Positions 7,484 through 16,294 of a DNA stretch of 19,442 bases are shown here, one piece after another. A program made the translations under genes and the position numbers. Each line of letters opens with the position of its first letter. Position 1 is the first letter of the stretch. Under the pieces are notes generated by a model. The model was not told where the DNA came from. It ran no database searches and saw nothing but the letters and a program-made list of their open reading frames with translations. Source of the DNA: Desulfuromonadaceae bacterium (GTDB taxonomy: Bacteria > Desulfobacterota > Desulfuromonadia > Desulfuromonadales > SZUA-401); contig QKBP01000036.1 of the NCBI GenBank assembly GCA_003246035.1, forward strand, positions 1 through 19,442, written 5' to 3'.

Positions 7484-9853
7484 ATGACAGGCTACCCCGA
7501 AGCGTGGCGGGTCCTTGAATTCGATCGCCTGCGTTCGATCCTGGAACACCTGGCGGTGACCGGGCCCGGTCGCGCGGCGCTGCACACGCTGACGCCGACC
7601 CTCACGCGGTCGGAGATCGCGCAATCGTTTGTCGAGGCCGCGGAGGCGCGGGCTCTGCTCGAGCAGCAGCAGGAGATCCCGGTGGCCGGGAGCGAGGACC
7701 TGCAGCCCCTGCTCAAGCGGCTCGGGACCCCCGGAAGCCGGCTCGAGGTTCGCGAACTGCTGGCTGTCCGGCGCAGCCTGCGGGCCGCCCAGGCCTGCCG
7801 TCGACAGCTCCTTGCGGGTGACGCTTTCCCGGCGCTTGCGGCCCTGGCGGCAGGACTTGAAGGGCTGCCGAGGCTCTCCGCCGAACTCGACGAGGCGCTC
7901 GACGAACAGGGGGTGCTCCTTGACAACGCCTCGTTCGAGCTGGCCGATATCCGTGCCGAGCTGCGTCGCGCCCGCGACCAGGTGCGCAGCCTGCTCGAGG
8001 GGCTCCTCGCGGACAGCCGTCTGGCGGAGATCTTCCAGGAGCGGCTGATCACCGAGCGTAACGGTCGTGCGGTCCTGCCGGTCAAGGCCGATTTCCGCGG
8101 TCGCCTCAAGGGCTTCGTGCACGACGAGTCGGGGAGCGGGCAGACCCTCTACATCGAGCCGGCCGCGGCGCTCGAGGCCAACAACCGGGTGCAGGGCCTG
8201 CTGCGCGCGGAGCAGCGCGAGATCGAGCGCATTCTGCAGCGCCTGGCGTTACGGGTGGCGGACGCGGCGGCCGAGCTGACCGCGAACCAGCAGCTGCTGG
8301 CCCGTCTCGACCTGCTCGCCGCGATCGCCCGCTACGCCGTGCGTTGCGACGCTCATCCGCCGCAACTGCTGGAGACGCCGCAGGTCGGGTTACGTGCGGC
8401 GCGTCATCCCCTGCTGCTGCTGGCGAGCGACGGATCAGCGCGGCCCGTCGAGGCGATCCCCGTCGATTTGCTCTTCGAGGCCGGCCACGACACGCTGGTG
8501 ATCAGCGGACCGAATACCGGGGGGAAGACGGTTGCGCTCAAGACCTTCGGCCTGTTCGCCCTGATGGTGCGGGCCGGGTTGCCGGTGCCGTGTCACCCGG
8601 ACAGCGCGCTCGGCCTGTTCAGCCAGGTGCACGCCGATATCGGCGACGAGCAGAGCATCGAGAACAGCCTCTCGACCTTTTCCGGCCACCTCGAGCGGCT
8701 GGTGCGGATTCTCTCCGAGGTGGACGAGGGCGCGCTGGTGCTGCTCGACGAGCTCGGCACCGGGACCGACCCCGCCGAGGGCGGGGCGCTGGCCCTGGCG
8801 GTTCTCGATCGGCTGCGCGAAGCCGGTGCACGAACCGTGGTCACCACCCATCTCAACCTGGTCAAGGGGTATGCCCAGCTGCGCGGGGGGGTCCAGAACG
8901 CCGCGGTCGAGTTTGATCCGCAGACCCTCGCCCCGTCCTACCGCCTGCACTACGGCGTTCCGGGGGCGAGCAGCGCGTTCACCATCGCGCGCCGCCTCGG
9001 CCTGCCGGAGAGCGTGCTCGAGCGCGCCGCCGGTTATCTCGGTGCCGGAGAGAAGGAAGGACTCGCGCTGATTGAGGATCTCAATCGCCTGCGCCGCGAG
9101 CTCGAGCAGGACCGGGCCACGGCCCGCGACGAGAAGGAGACGGCGCGGCGCGAGCGGAGCCACCGCAAGCAGCTGCTCGACGATGTCGAGCGCGAACGAC
9201 GGCAGATCCTCGACAAGGCGGTGCGCCGGGCCGAGACGGTGGTGCGCCGGGCCGAACAGCAGGTTCACGCGCTGCTCGAAGACGCCCGCGGTCAGCAGGG
9301 CGATACGCCGCAGACGGCGCGGATCAAGGGGGAACTCAAGGAGCTGCGCGGCGACGTCAGTCGTGAGCGTCCGGCTCCGGAGCGCCGCGGCCAGCGCCCC
9401 GGGGAGGTCGTCTCCGGCGAGCTGCTGTGGGTGACCCCGCTGGGGGTCGAGGCCGCGGTGGTTCGCGACTGCGGACGCGAGATCGAGCTCGACCTCGGCG
9501 GCAAGCGGACCCGCGTCGGACGTGCGAGCCTCGAACAGTACCAGCCGCGGCGGTTCCGCGTGGAAACCCGGCAGGTGAGTGCCCGTTCCCAGGTCGAGCG
9601 CGAGCGGGTGGCGACGCGCCTGGTGCTGGTCGGGATGCGGGTGGAGGAGGCGCTGGAAAAGCTCGAGCGCTTCCTCGACGATGCGCTGATCGCCCGTCAC
9701 GCCAGCGTGGAGATCGTCCACGGCAGCGGCAGCGGGCGCCTGCGCAAGGCGGTGCGCGAGGCGCTCCGCGAGGCGCGCGCAGTCCAGGCCTTTTACGCGG
9801 CCCCTCCGGAACAGGGGGGGGACAACGTGACCGTGGCAGAACTGGGAGAGTGA
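7484..9853 (+). CDS. mutS2: Endonuclease MutS2
   Basis: MutS2 is a MutS-like ATPase that lacks the mismatch-reading domain. In characterised cases it suppresses recombination by acting on branched DNA, or rescues collided ribosomes. The chosen ATG gives 789 residues, the usual length; the frame stays open upstream, but the ATG has a GAGGGG site and the family's opening. Order: core/clamp helices (1-330), ATPase with Walker A GPNTGGKT (342-349) and Walker B LLDELGTGTD (Asp422, Glu423), a long charged coiled coil (about 520-610), a KOW-like segment, and a C-terminal Smr domain (about 710-789). The Smr HGxGxG motif is present as HGSGSG (746-751). The LDLRG motif reads LVLVG (713-717), so the Asp and Arg linked to nuclease activity are missing. 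The stop overlaps the dnaG start by one base. Confidence 0.95.
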   Translation: MTGYPEAWRVLEFDRLRSILEHLAVTGPGRAALHTLTPTLTRSEIAQSFVEAAEARALLEQQQEIPVAGSEDLQPLLKRLGTPGSRLEVRELLAVRRSLRAAQACRRQLLAGDAFPALAALAAGLEGLPRLSAELDEALDEQGVLLDNASFELADIRAELRRARDQVRSLLEGLLADSRLAEIFQERLITERNGRAVLPVKADFRGRLKGFVHDESGSGQTLYIEPAAALEANNRVQGLLRAEQREIERILQRLALRVADAAAELTANQQLLARLDLLAAIARYAVRCDAHPPQLLETPQVGLRAARHPLLLLASDGSARPVEAIPVDLLFEAGHDTLVISGPNTGGKTVALKTFGLFALMVRAGLPVPCHPDSALGLFSQVHADIGDEQSIENSLSTFSGHLERLVRILSEVDEGALVLLDELGTGTDPAEGGALALAVLDRLREAGARTVVTTHLNLVKGYAQLRGGVQNAAVEFDPQTLAPSYRLHYGVPGASSAFTIARRLGLPESVLERAAGYLGAGEKEGLALIEDLNRLRRELEQDRATARDEKETARRERSHRKQLLDDVERERRQILDKAVRRAETVVRRAEQQVHALLEDARGQQGDTPQTARIKGELKELRGDVSRERPAPERRGQRPGEVVSGELLWVTPLGVEAAVVRDCGREIELDLGGKRTRVGRASLEQYQPRRFRVETRQVSARSQVERERVATRLVLVGMRVEEALEKLERFLDDALIARHASVEIVHGSGSGRLRKAVREALREARAVQAFYAAPPEQGGDNVTVAELGE

Positions 9854-11727
9854 TGTCAGGCCGGATCGGTGACGACATACTCGAGACCATCCGCGATCGG
9901 AGCGACATCGTGGCGCTGGTCTCGTCGTACCTGCAGCTCAAGCGCAGCGGGGCGAACCATTTCGGCCTCTGCCCGTTTCACAGCGAAAAGTCGCCGTCCT
10001 TCAGCGTCAGCGAGTCGCGCCAGAGCTTTCACTGCTTCGGTTGCGGCGAGGGGGGGGACGTGTTCGCCTTCCTGATGAAGATGGAAGGGCTCTCTTTCCC
10101 CGAGGCGGCCCGCAAGCTCGCGGAACAGGCCGGGGTCGAGATCCCCGAGGAGCAGCCCGACCCCGAGGCCGACCAGCGGCGGCGTGAAAAGGAGCGGCTG
10201 TGGCGCATCAACGCCGCGGCGCGCGACTACTACCAGCAGGTGCTGTTGCGCCGGCCGGAAGGGGAGGCGGGGCGCAATTATCTTAAAAAGCGCGGCTACG
10301 ACGGCGAGACGGCCCGCGCCTTCGAGCTCGGTTATGCGCCGCAGGGCTGGGAAGGGCTGGCCCGGCACCTGGCCGAAAAGGGGTTCGATCCGGAGGAAGT
10401 GCGTCGCCTCGGGCTGGTGCGCCCCTCGCGCGACGGGCGGGGCGATTACGATCTGTTCCGTGAGCGTCTGATCTTCCCGATTTTCGATCTGAGCGGAGAA
10501 GTGGCGGCCTTCGGCGGTCGCCTGCTCGGAGCGGGGGAGCCGAAGTATCTCAACTCGCCCGAATCGCCGGTCTACCACAAGGGGCGCCAGCTCTACGGCC
10601 TCTACCGGGGGCGCGATGCGATGCGACGGCAGGGCGAGGTGCTGGTGGTGGAGGGCTACTTCGACGTCATCGCCCTGCAGCGCGCCGGCTTCGAGAACGT
10701 GGTCGCCACCTGCGGGACGGCGATGACCGAGGACCATGCGCGGTTGCTCAAGCGCTATGCCCGCAAGGTCCTGTTTCTCTTCGATCAGGATGCGGCCGGC
10801 TTGCAGGCGACCTGGAAAGGGATGGCGCAGATTCTCCCCCTGGGGCTCTCCGGAGCGGTGGTTCGCCTCCCCCAGGGGGACGACCCCGATTCGTTCCTGC
10901 AGCGGGAGGGGAAGGACGCCTTTCAGTCCTGCCTGGCGGAGGCACAGCCGGTCCTGGAGGTCTACCAGGAGCACTTGCTGGCCGCCGCCAGTGGCGATTT
11001 CGGCGAGCGGGCACGCAGCATCGAGGAGATTCTGCGCACCCTGCTGCTGATCCCGGGAGAGATCGAGCGCGACCTCTACCTGCAGGCGTTGGCTTCGCGT
11101 TGCGGCATCGACCTCGGCCTGCTCAAGGAACAGCTCGCCGAGCTGGCTGCCAAGGAAGCGAAACTGAAGGAACGGCGCGGTTCGGCAACCCGGCAGGAGT
11201 TGCAGCCGGTAACGCAAACGCCGGATCCGGAGGCGCGTGAAGTTCCTCATCCGGCGACCCGTCAAGACGGCCCGCGTCCGGTAGCGCCTCCGCCGCCGAA
11301 GGTGGATGAGCGCCAGCGCAAGACCCAGCGGCTCCTGCTTAAGGTGCTGAGTCTGCACGAGGAGTACCACCCGCGAGCCAGCGAGGCGGGGCTGGAGAAT
11401 CTGTTCGTCGACCGCGATTACAACCGCCTGGCGGCCTGCCTGCTGCGTGTCGGCTGCGAGGCGTTTGCGGCGTCCCTCGAGGCAGAAGAGTTTGCCGACA
11501 GCGAGCGGCAGCTCGGCCGGGAGGTGCTGGCGATCGACCAGCACGCCGTCGGGGAGGGGCACGCCAAGCTGTTCGAGGACTGCTTGCGCGACGGTGAGAC
11601 CCGGAGACTGCGGCAGCGCTTGAAAGAATTGCAAAGTCTGATAGACAAGGCAGAACGCGAAGGTGATGACGCAACACGGGATAATTATCTGCGTGAAAAG
11701 ACAGATCTGAATAAGCGATTAAAATAA
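9853..11727 (+). CDS. dnaG: DNA primase (DnaG)
   Basis: DnaG lays RNA primers at the replication fork with the DnaB helicase. It has 624 residues and is complete. The N-terminal CHC2 zinc ribbon has ligands Cys40, His43, Cys61 and Cys64 (CPFH...HCFGC). The central RNA polymerase/Toprim core shows EGYFDV (Glu267, Asp271) and FDQDAAG (Asp311, Asp313) for catalytic magnesium. A proline- and charge-rich linker (about 440-490) precedes a helical C-terminal region, as expected for the DnaB-interaction domain. The start ATG overlaps the mutS2 stop (TGATG), so translation is coupled. The last about 35 codons are AT-richer than the rest (AAAGAATTGCAAAG, GATAATTATCTG, AATAAGCGATTAAAATAA), a local drop in GC just before the rpoD leader. 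Confidence 0.97.
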   Translation: MSGRIGDDILETIRDRSDIVALVSSYLQLKRSGANHFGLCPFHSEKSPSFSVSESRQSFHCFGCGEGGDVFAFLMKMEGLSFPEAARKLAEQAGVEIPEEQPDPEADQRRREKERLWRINAAARDYYQQVLLRRPEGEAGRNYLKKRGYDGETARAFELGYAPQGWEGLARHLAEKGFDPEEVRRLGLVRPSRDGRGDYDLFRERLIFPIFDLSGEVAAFGGRLLGAGEPKYLNSPESPVYHKGRQLYGLYRGRDAMRRQGEVLVVEGYFDVIALQRAGFENVVATCGTAMTEDHARLLKRYARKVLFLFDQDAAGLQATWKGMAQILPLGLSGAVVRLPQGDDPDSFLQREGKDAFQSCLAEAQPVLEVYQEHLLAAASGDFGERARSIEEILRTLLLIPGEIERDLYLQALASRCGIDLGLLKEQLAELAAKEAKLKERRGSATRQELQPVTQTPDPEAREVPHPATRQDGPRPVAPPPPKVDERQRKTQRLLLKVLSLHEEYHPRASEAGLENLFVDRDYNRLAACLLRVGCEAFAASLEAEEFADSERQLGREVLAIDQHAVGEGHAKLFEDCLRDGETRRLRQRLKELQSLIDKAEREGDDATRDNYLREKTDLNKRLK

Positions 11728-11737
11728 ACATGATCGA

Positions 11738-11777
11738 CGGGCCGCACGGCCCGCCCCGGAGCAGCACTTCGGGGGCG
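11738..11777 (+). other. Two adjacent hairpins in the dnaG-rpoD gap
   Basis: The 66-nt gap between dnaG and rpoD contains CGGGCC-GCAC-GGCCCG (11738-11753), a perfect 6-bp stem with a 4-nt loop. It is followed by CGCCCCG (11752-11758) pairing with CGGGGGCG (11770-11777) with one bulge. The two stems share only two bases. Neither is followed by a T run, so they are not intrinsic terminators. The second ends just before the rpoD ribosome-binding site (AGAGGAG, about 11778-11784). In E. coli the dnaG-rpoD junction is an RNA-processing site; a processing or translation-control role here is an inference. Confidence 0.5.
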
Positions 11778-11793
11778 AGAGGAGAACCCGGGA

Positions 11794-13560
<1,767 letters not shown>

Positions 13561-13588
13561 TCTGACCTTGCCGCATTCCGTCCAAGCA

Positions 13589-13620
13589 AAAAGGCCCGCC
13601 TGAAACCAGGCGGGCCTTTT
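13589..13620. terminator. Bidirectional intrinsic terminator after rpoD
   Basis: The arms AAAAGGCCCGCCTG (13589-13602) and CAGGCGGGCCTTTT (13607-13620) form a perfect 14-bp stem with an AAAC loop. A T run and GTTTTT follow on the + strand, and an A run precedes it, giving a U tract on the - strand too. It lies between the convergent rpoD and cytochrome genes and can end transcripts from both sides. Confidence 0.95.
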
Positions 13621-13640
13621 GTTTTTCACGCCGGTGAAGG

Positions 13641-15083
13641 TTACTCGCCGGCCAGGGTTCTGAGAATCTTGGGGTCCCGTTCGCGCTCGGCGAGGATCAC
13701 GTGGCAGAAGTTGCAGTCGCCGGAGATGGTCTCCCCGGATTCGCTCACGTGACTGTCGTCGTGGCAGCGGAAACAGCCGATCTCGAAGTCCTCGCCGTGG
13801 CCGATGTGGTTGACGTAGGTCCCCCAGCCGATCTTCATGTCCGGGAAGACGTTCTGGCTGTAGGCGGCGCGTACCCCCTCGATCGAGCGGTTGAGCAGTT
13901 CGAGCTTTTCCTTGGCCAGCTCCGGGTAGTGTTCCTCGTACCAGCTGCGCAGCGCGCGACCGATCTGGATCCCGGCCTCTTCGGCGCCGGGGTAGTCGAC
14001 ATTCAGGACCGCGACGGCCTGGCGCTTGATGAACGGGAGCTCGCGGCTGATTTCGCCGGCAAAGATCTTTTCGTCGACGGCCTTTTCGAGCGTCCGGTAG
14101 ATATGGGTGGGGCGGTTGTGGCAGTCGATGCAGTCCATATTCCGCTCTTCAAGTTCGCCGTCGACTTCGGCATCCTCGTTGCGATATACGACCGTGCTGC
14201 CGTCGGCCCGCGTCAGGGTGATCTCGGGGATGGTCATGCGTGACGGGTCGGCCTTGTAGGTGATCCGGTTCTCCTTGGAGACATGCCAGTGGATGCCGTG
14301 GGGCTGTTCCGTCAGGCTCCCGGCCGAGCCGATCTTCATCAGCATCACGGTCTGCTCCTGGCTCGAGGCCTCGTCGTCGAGATAGTAGTTGTGGATGTTG
14401 AGCTTGTCGCCGTGGAACTTGTCGGGGCGGTGGCACTGCTCACAGGTCTCCCGTGCCGGGCGGAGTCCGTGCACCGGGGTCTGGATCGGACGCGGCACGG
14501 TATCGAATGCAACGGCAAAGAGCTGGCGAGAGCCGGAGATCTTCGACTTGACGAACCAGGTCGCGCCGCTGCCGATATGGCACTCGACGCAGTGCACGCG
14601 CGAATGCGGCGAGTTCTGGTAGGCGGTGTACTCGGGGTGCATGACCTCGTGGCAAAACTGTCCGCAGAAGCTGTTCGATTCCATGTAGTGGTAGCCGCTA
14701 TAGCCGAGCAGGCTGACGATGAAGAAGTTCGTACAGGTCAGAAAGACCCCCAGGAAGATCAGCTTGCGGACGCGGTTGAAGCGGGTCTCGTCGGTGAAGT
14801 GTTCGCGCAGATAGCCGACGGTAAATACCCGGACCTCTTCCTTGCCTTTGAGGAAGAACAGGCCGATGAACACCATGATCAGACCCGTGACGAAGGCCGG
14901 TCCGAGAAGCATGTAGATCACGGCACCGAAGTAGGGGTTCTCGATATGGCCCCAGATGTCGACGAGCACCAGCCCGAGCAGGAAAGGGAAGGTGATGGTC
15001 GTGACCATGGCGCCGATCAGAGACACCTGGCTGCGGGCGATCCCCTTGAAGAACGAATCGATGATGGACTTGAGCGGCTCCAT
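13641..15083 (-). CDS. NapC/NirT-like inner-membrane multihaem cytochrome c
   Basis: This 480-residue cytochrome probably passes electrons between the menaquinone pool and periplasmic carriers. Three hydrophobic segments lie at about residues 20-44, 53-78 and 107-130; the rest is a large periplasmic part. Haem-binding motifs are CGQFCH (140-145, a CX3CH form), CVECH (165-169), CEQCH (214-218), CIDCH (318-322), CFRCH (437-441) and CNFCH (457-461): five canonical plus one with an extra spacer residue. The block NSPHSRVHCVECHIG and the following RPARETCEQCH are characteristic of the NapC/NirT-type cytochromes of Geobacter-like bacteria; three membrane spans recall Geobacter ImcH, but haem count and length do not prove orthology. 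The start ATG has an AGGAGG site (complement of 15088-15093). It is a single-gene unit ending at the terminator shared with rpoD. Confidence 0.85.
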   Translation of the reverse strand: MEPLKSIIDSFFKGIARSQVSLIGAMVTTITFPFLLGLVLVDIWGHIENPYFGAVIYMLLGPAFVTGLIMVFIGLFFLKGKEEVRVFTVGYLREHFTDETRFNRVRKLIFLGVFLTCTNFFIVSLLGYSGYHYMESNSFCGQFCHEVMHPEYTAYQNSPHSRVHCVECHIGSGATWFVKSKISGSRQLFAVAFDTVPRPIQTPVHGLRPARETCEQCHRPDKFHGDKLNIHNYYLDDEASSQEQTVMLMKIGSAGSLTEQPHGIHWHVSKENRITYKADPSRMTIPEITLTRADGSTVVYRNEDAEVDGELEERNMDCIDCHNRPTHIYRTLEKAVDEKIFAGEISRELPFIKRQAVAVLNVDYPGAEEAGIQIGRALRSWYEEHYPELAKEKLELLNRSIEGVRAAYSQNVFPDMKIGWGTYVNHIGHGEDFEIGCFRCHDDSHVSESGETISGDCNFCHVILAERERDPKILRTLAGE

Positions 15084-15107
15084 GCGCCCTCCTCGTAGAT
15101 TGCGAGC

Positions 15108-15132
15108 CTACGGCTCAGAATGAGAGCCGTAG
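15108..15132. promoter_or_regulatory. Inverted repeat upstream of the NapC-like cytochrome
   Basis: CTACGGCTC (15108-15116) and GAGCCGTAG (15124-15132) form a perfect 9-bp inverted repeat with a 7-nt spacer, 25-49 nt before the cytochrome start on the - strand. A TTGACA hexamer on the - strand (complement of 15159-15164) lies upstream and is a candidate -35 element, but no good -10 sits 16-18 nt from it. The repeat could be an operator or a leader hairpin. Confidence 0.45.
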
Positions 15133-15173
15133 TTTAGCAGATAAGACGAAGTAATCAATGTCAAGTTGGGGCT

Positions 15174-15210
15174 AAAAAGGAGGCCGCTGTCCCGTGTGGG
15201 AAGCGGCCTC
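15174..15210 (-). terminator. Intrinsic terminator of the 74-residue protein gene
   Basis: Read on the - strand, GAGGCCGCT and AGCGGCCTC (complement of 15202-15210 and 15180-15188) form a 9-bp stem. It is extended inside by TCCC/GGGA around a 4-nt loop, with one bulged base. It is followed by CCTTTTTAG. It lies 24 nt after the small gene's stop codon and separates it from the cytochrome gene. Confidence 0.88.
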
Positions 15211-15233
15211 GAGTGAGTTTGCGTCTGACCGGT

Positions 15234-15458
15234 CTAGAAGCCGAGGACGGCCGAGAACCAGCCCTTGACGAGACCGAGCGGTCCTCCTGCGGCGACGGCC
15301 CCGCCCATCAGGGCGGCGACGGCCCAGAGACCGAACAGGGCGATGATGCCGACCGTCATGACCAGTGAGACGCGGAAGGTGATGCGCATCAGCAGGGCGC
15401 CGGTTTGGGAAGCAATACCTTCATGGGTCTGGGTTGCAGTCGTGGCCATTTCTTTCAT
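15234..15458 (-). CDS. Small single-span membrane protein, 74 residues, unknown function
   Basis: I do not recognise a family for this 74-residue protein. The first about 20 residues are polar and Thr/Gln-rich, then one strong hydrophobic segment spans about residues 27-52, followed by a Gly/Ala-rich stretch and a short amphipathic tail (GPLGLVKGWFSAVLGF). There are no cysteines or haem motifs. The ATG has an excellent AGGAGG site with 6-nt spacing, and the gene has its own terminator, so it is very likely a real, separately transcribed gene. A second ATG at codon 4 is a less well placed alternative start. It lies between a regulator gene and a quinol-type cytochrome gene on the same strand; an accessory role in that respiratory system is possible but is only inferred from position. 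Confidence 0.75.
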   Translation of the reverse strand: MKEMATTATQTHEGIASQTGALLMRITFRVSLVMTVGIIALFGLWAVAALMGGAVAAGGPLGLVKGWFSAVLGF

Positions 15459-15505
15459 GGTGACCTCCTTTCGTTCGCGTGCGAATCCTTTTGGGGTTGT
15501 GTTCT

Positions 15506-15556
15506 GTCTATGTAATTAATGAAGAAGATGTCTTTTCTGTCATCGTATACATAGAC
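15506..15556. promoter_or_regulatory. Inverted repeat pair and -35-like element upstream of the 74-residue protein
   Basis: GTCTATGTA (15506-15514) and TACATAGAC (15548-15556) are perfect 9-bp inverted repeats 33 nt apart, roughly three helical turns between equivalent edges. They lie 48-98 nt before the small gene start. A - strand TTGACA (complement of 15576-15581) lies 19 nt further upstream. The best -10-like match at 17-nt spacing is TAGTCT, which overlaps one repeat. This would fit a promoter with a regulator bound across or next to it. Confidence 0.4.
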
Positions 15557-15636
15557 TATCAGCGCATATTCTCGGTGTCAAATAAAAAAACAAATAAAAT
15601 CAACTACTTAGCTAACAGCTACAGGGTTTCAGTATG

Positions 15637-15656
15637 TTGACAACCGCAATTGTCAA
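15637..15656. promoter_or_regulatory. Inverted repeat TTGACAA-N6-TTGTCAA
   Basis: A perfect 7-bp inverted repeat with a 6-nt spacer (CCGCAA) lies between the regulator's terminator and the small membrane protein gene. Each arm also contains a TTGACA hexamer, one per strand, but no convincing -10 follows on either strand at 16-18 nt. It resembles a dimeric operator; the regulator is unknown. Confidence 0.4.
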
Positions 15657-15668
15657 GTCGAGGATGTC

Positions 15669-15701
15669 AAAAAGCCCGGCATGGCAAAACATACCGGGTT
15701 T
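15669..15701 (-). terminator. Intrinsic terminator of the MerR-family regulator gene
   Basis: On the - strand AAACCCGGTATG (complement of 15690-15701) pairs with CATGCCGGGCTTT (complement of 15671-15683), with one bulge and one G-U pair, around a 6-nt loop. TTTTT follows the stem. The stem begins inside the regulator's stop codon. Confidence 0.82.
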
Positions 15702-16131
15702 ACTGGTTTGCGGCCTCCCGCGCGCTGCTGGCTTTGGCCTCTTTCATGGCCTGCAGGAAGACATCACAACTCGAACAGTGGTCGAGGTCCTTGGCGCAGG
15801 CGGTATTCGCGCGCTCCCAGCAGGGCTTGGTGCGATCCTGGTAGGCGGAGCACTTGACCCGCTTTTCCATGGGACACCCCTTAATTTCCCAGCAGGGGCT
15901 CAGGTCGAGGAGTTTCTTGATTCCGGGGATGCTGATCCCCTGTTCATGGATCAGGTGGCGCAGGCACTGGATCCATTCGATGTCGTCATTGGAGAAGTAG
16001 CGTTTCTGGCCCTTGCGGGACGGAATGATCAACCCCTCGTCCTCGTAGATTCGGATCGTGCGCGGGTGGACGCCGAGAAGCTTCGCTGCAACACTTATGG
16101 GAAAAATCGGTTCGTCGCTTTTAACTGCCAT
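15700..16131 (-). CDS. MerR-family regulator with a cysteine-rich 'two-CW'-like C-terminal domain
   Basis: This 143-residue protein has an N-terminal MerR helix-turn-helix of the HspR/GlnR-like type: FPISVAAKLLGVHPRTIRIY at about residues 10-29, then EDEGLIIPSRK and RYFSNDDIEWI, followed by a short dimerisation helix. The C-terminal part (about 78-126) has seven cysteines arranged around two Cys-Trp pairs: Cys80-Trp81, Cys86, Cys94, Cys104-Trp105, Cys112, Cys119 and Cys122. This spacing recalls the small two-CW domain seen in some signalling proteins, thought to bind a metal or cofactor. A redox, metal or Fe-S sensing role is therefore plausible but inferred. The ATG has a GGAGGAATCG site immediately upstream. 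The gene has its own promoter-like element and terminator. It is flanked by respiratory genes on both sides. Confidence 0.85.
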   Translation of the reverse strand: MAVKSDEPIFPISVAAKLLGVHPRTIRIYEDEGLIIPSRKGQKRYFSNDDIEWIQCLRHLIHEQGISIPGIKKLLDLSPCWEIKGCPMEKRVKCSAYQDRTKPCWERANTACAKDLDHCSSCDVFLQAMKEAKASSAREAANQ

Positions 16132-16172
16132 CGATTCCTCCGACTTCCTTTCTGGAGAGTTAAAACCCTTCT

Positions 16173-16213
16173 TTTACGTAAACAAGGATAGCAGCGTTTT
16201 GTTTATTTGTGTA
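16173..16213 (-). promoter_or_regulatory. Candidate promoter of the MerR-family gene with a palindrome at the start site
   Basis: On the - strand TACACA (complement of 16208-16213) and TATCCT (complement of 16185-16190) are separated by 17 nt; each matches the sigma-70 consensus at four of six positions. The perfect 10-bp palindrome TTTACGTAAA (16173-16182) lies where transcription would start. That placement fits autorepression by a dimeric regulator, but only the sequence arrangement is seen. Confidence 0.45.
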
Positions 16214-16294
16214 GAAAAAATTTCCGCTTTTTTACAAAACTAGTGTGGAATCTCAGTTATTACTTTATATGGTAGGCAGATAAACATATTTTAA

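Noticed and set aside
9427..9852. Long open extension upstream of dnaG in its own frame.
   Set aside because: It overlaps the end of mutS2, is Arg/Gly/Pro-rich, and the conserved primase N terminus begins at the ATG 9853.
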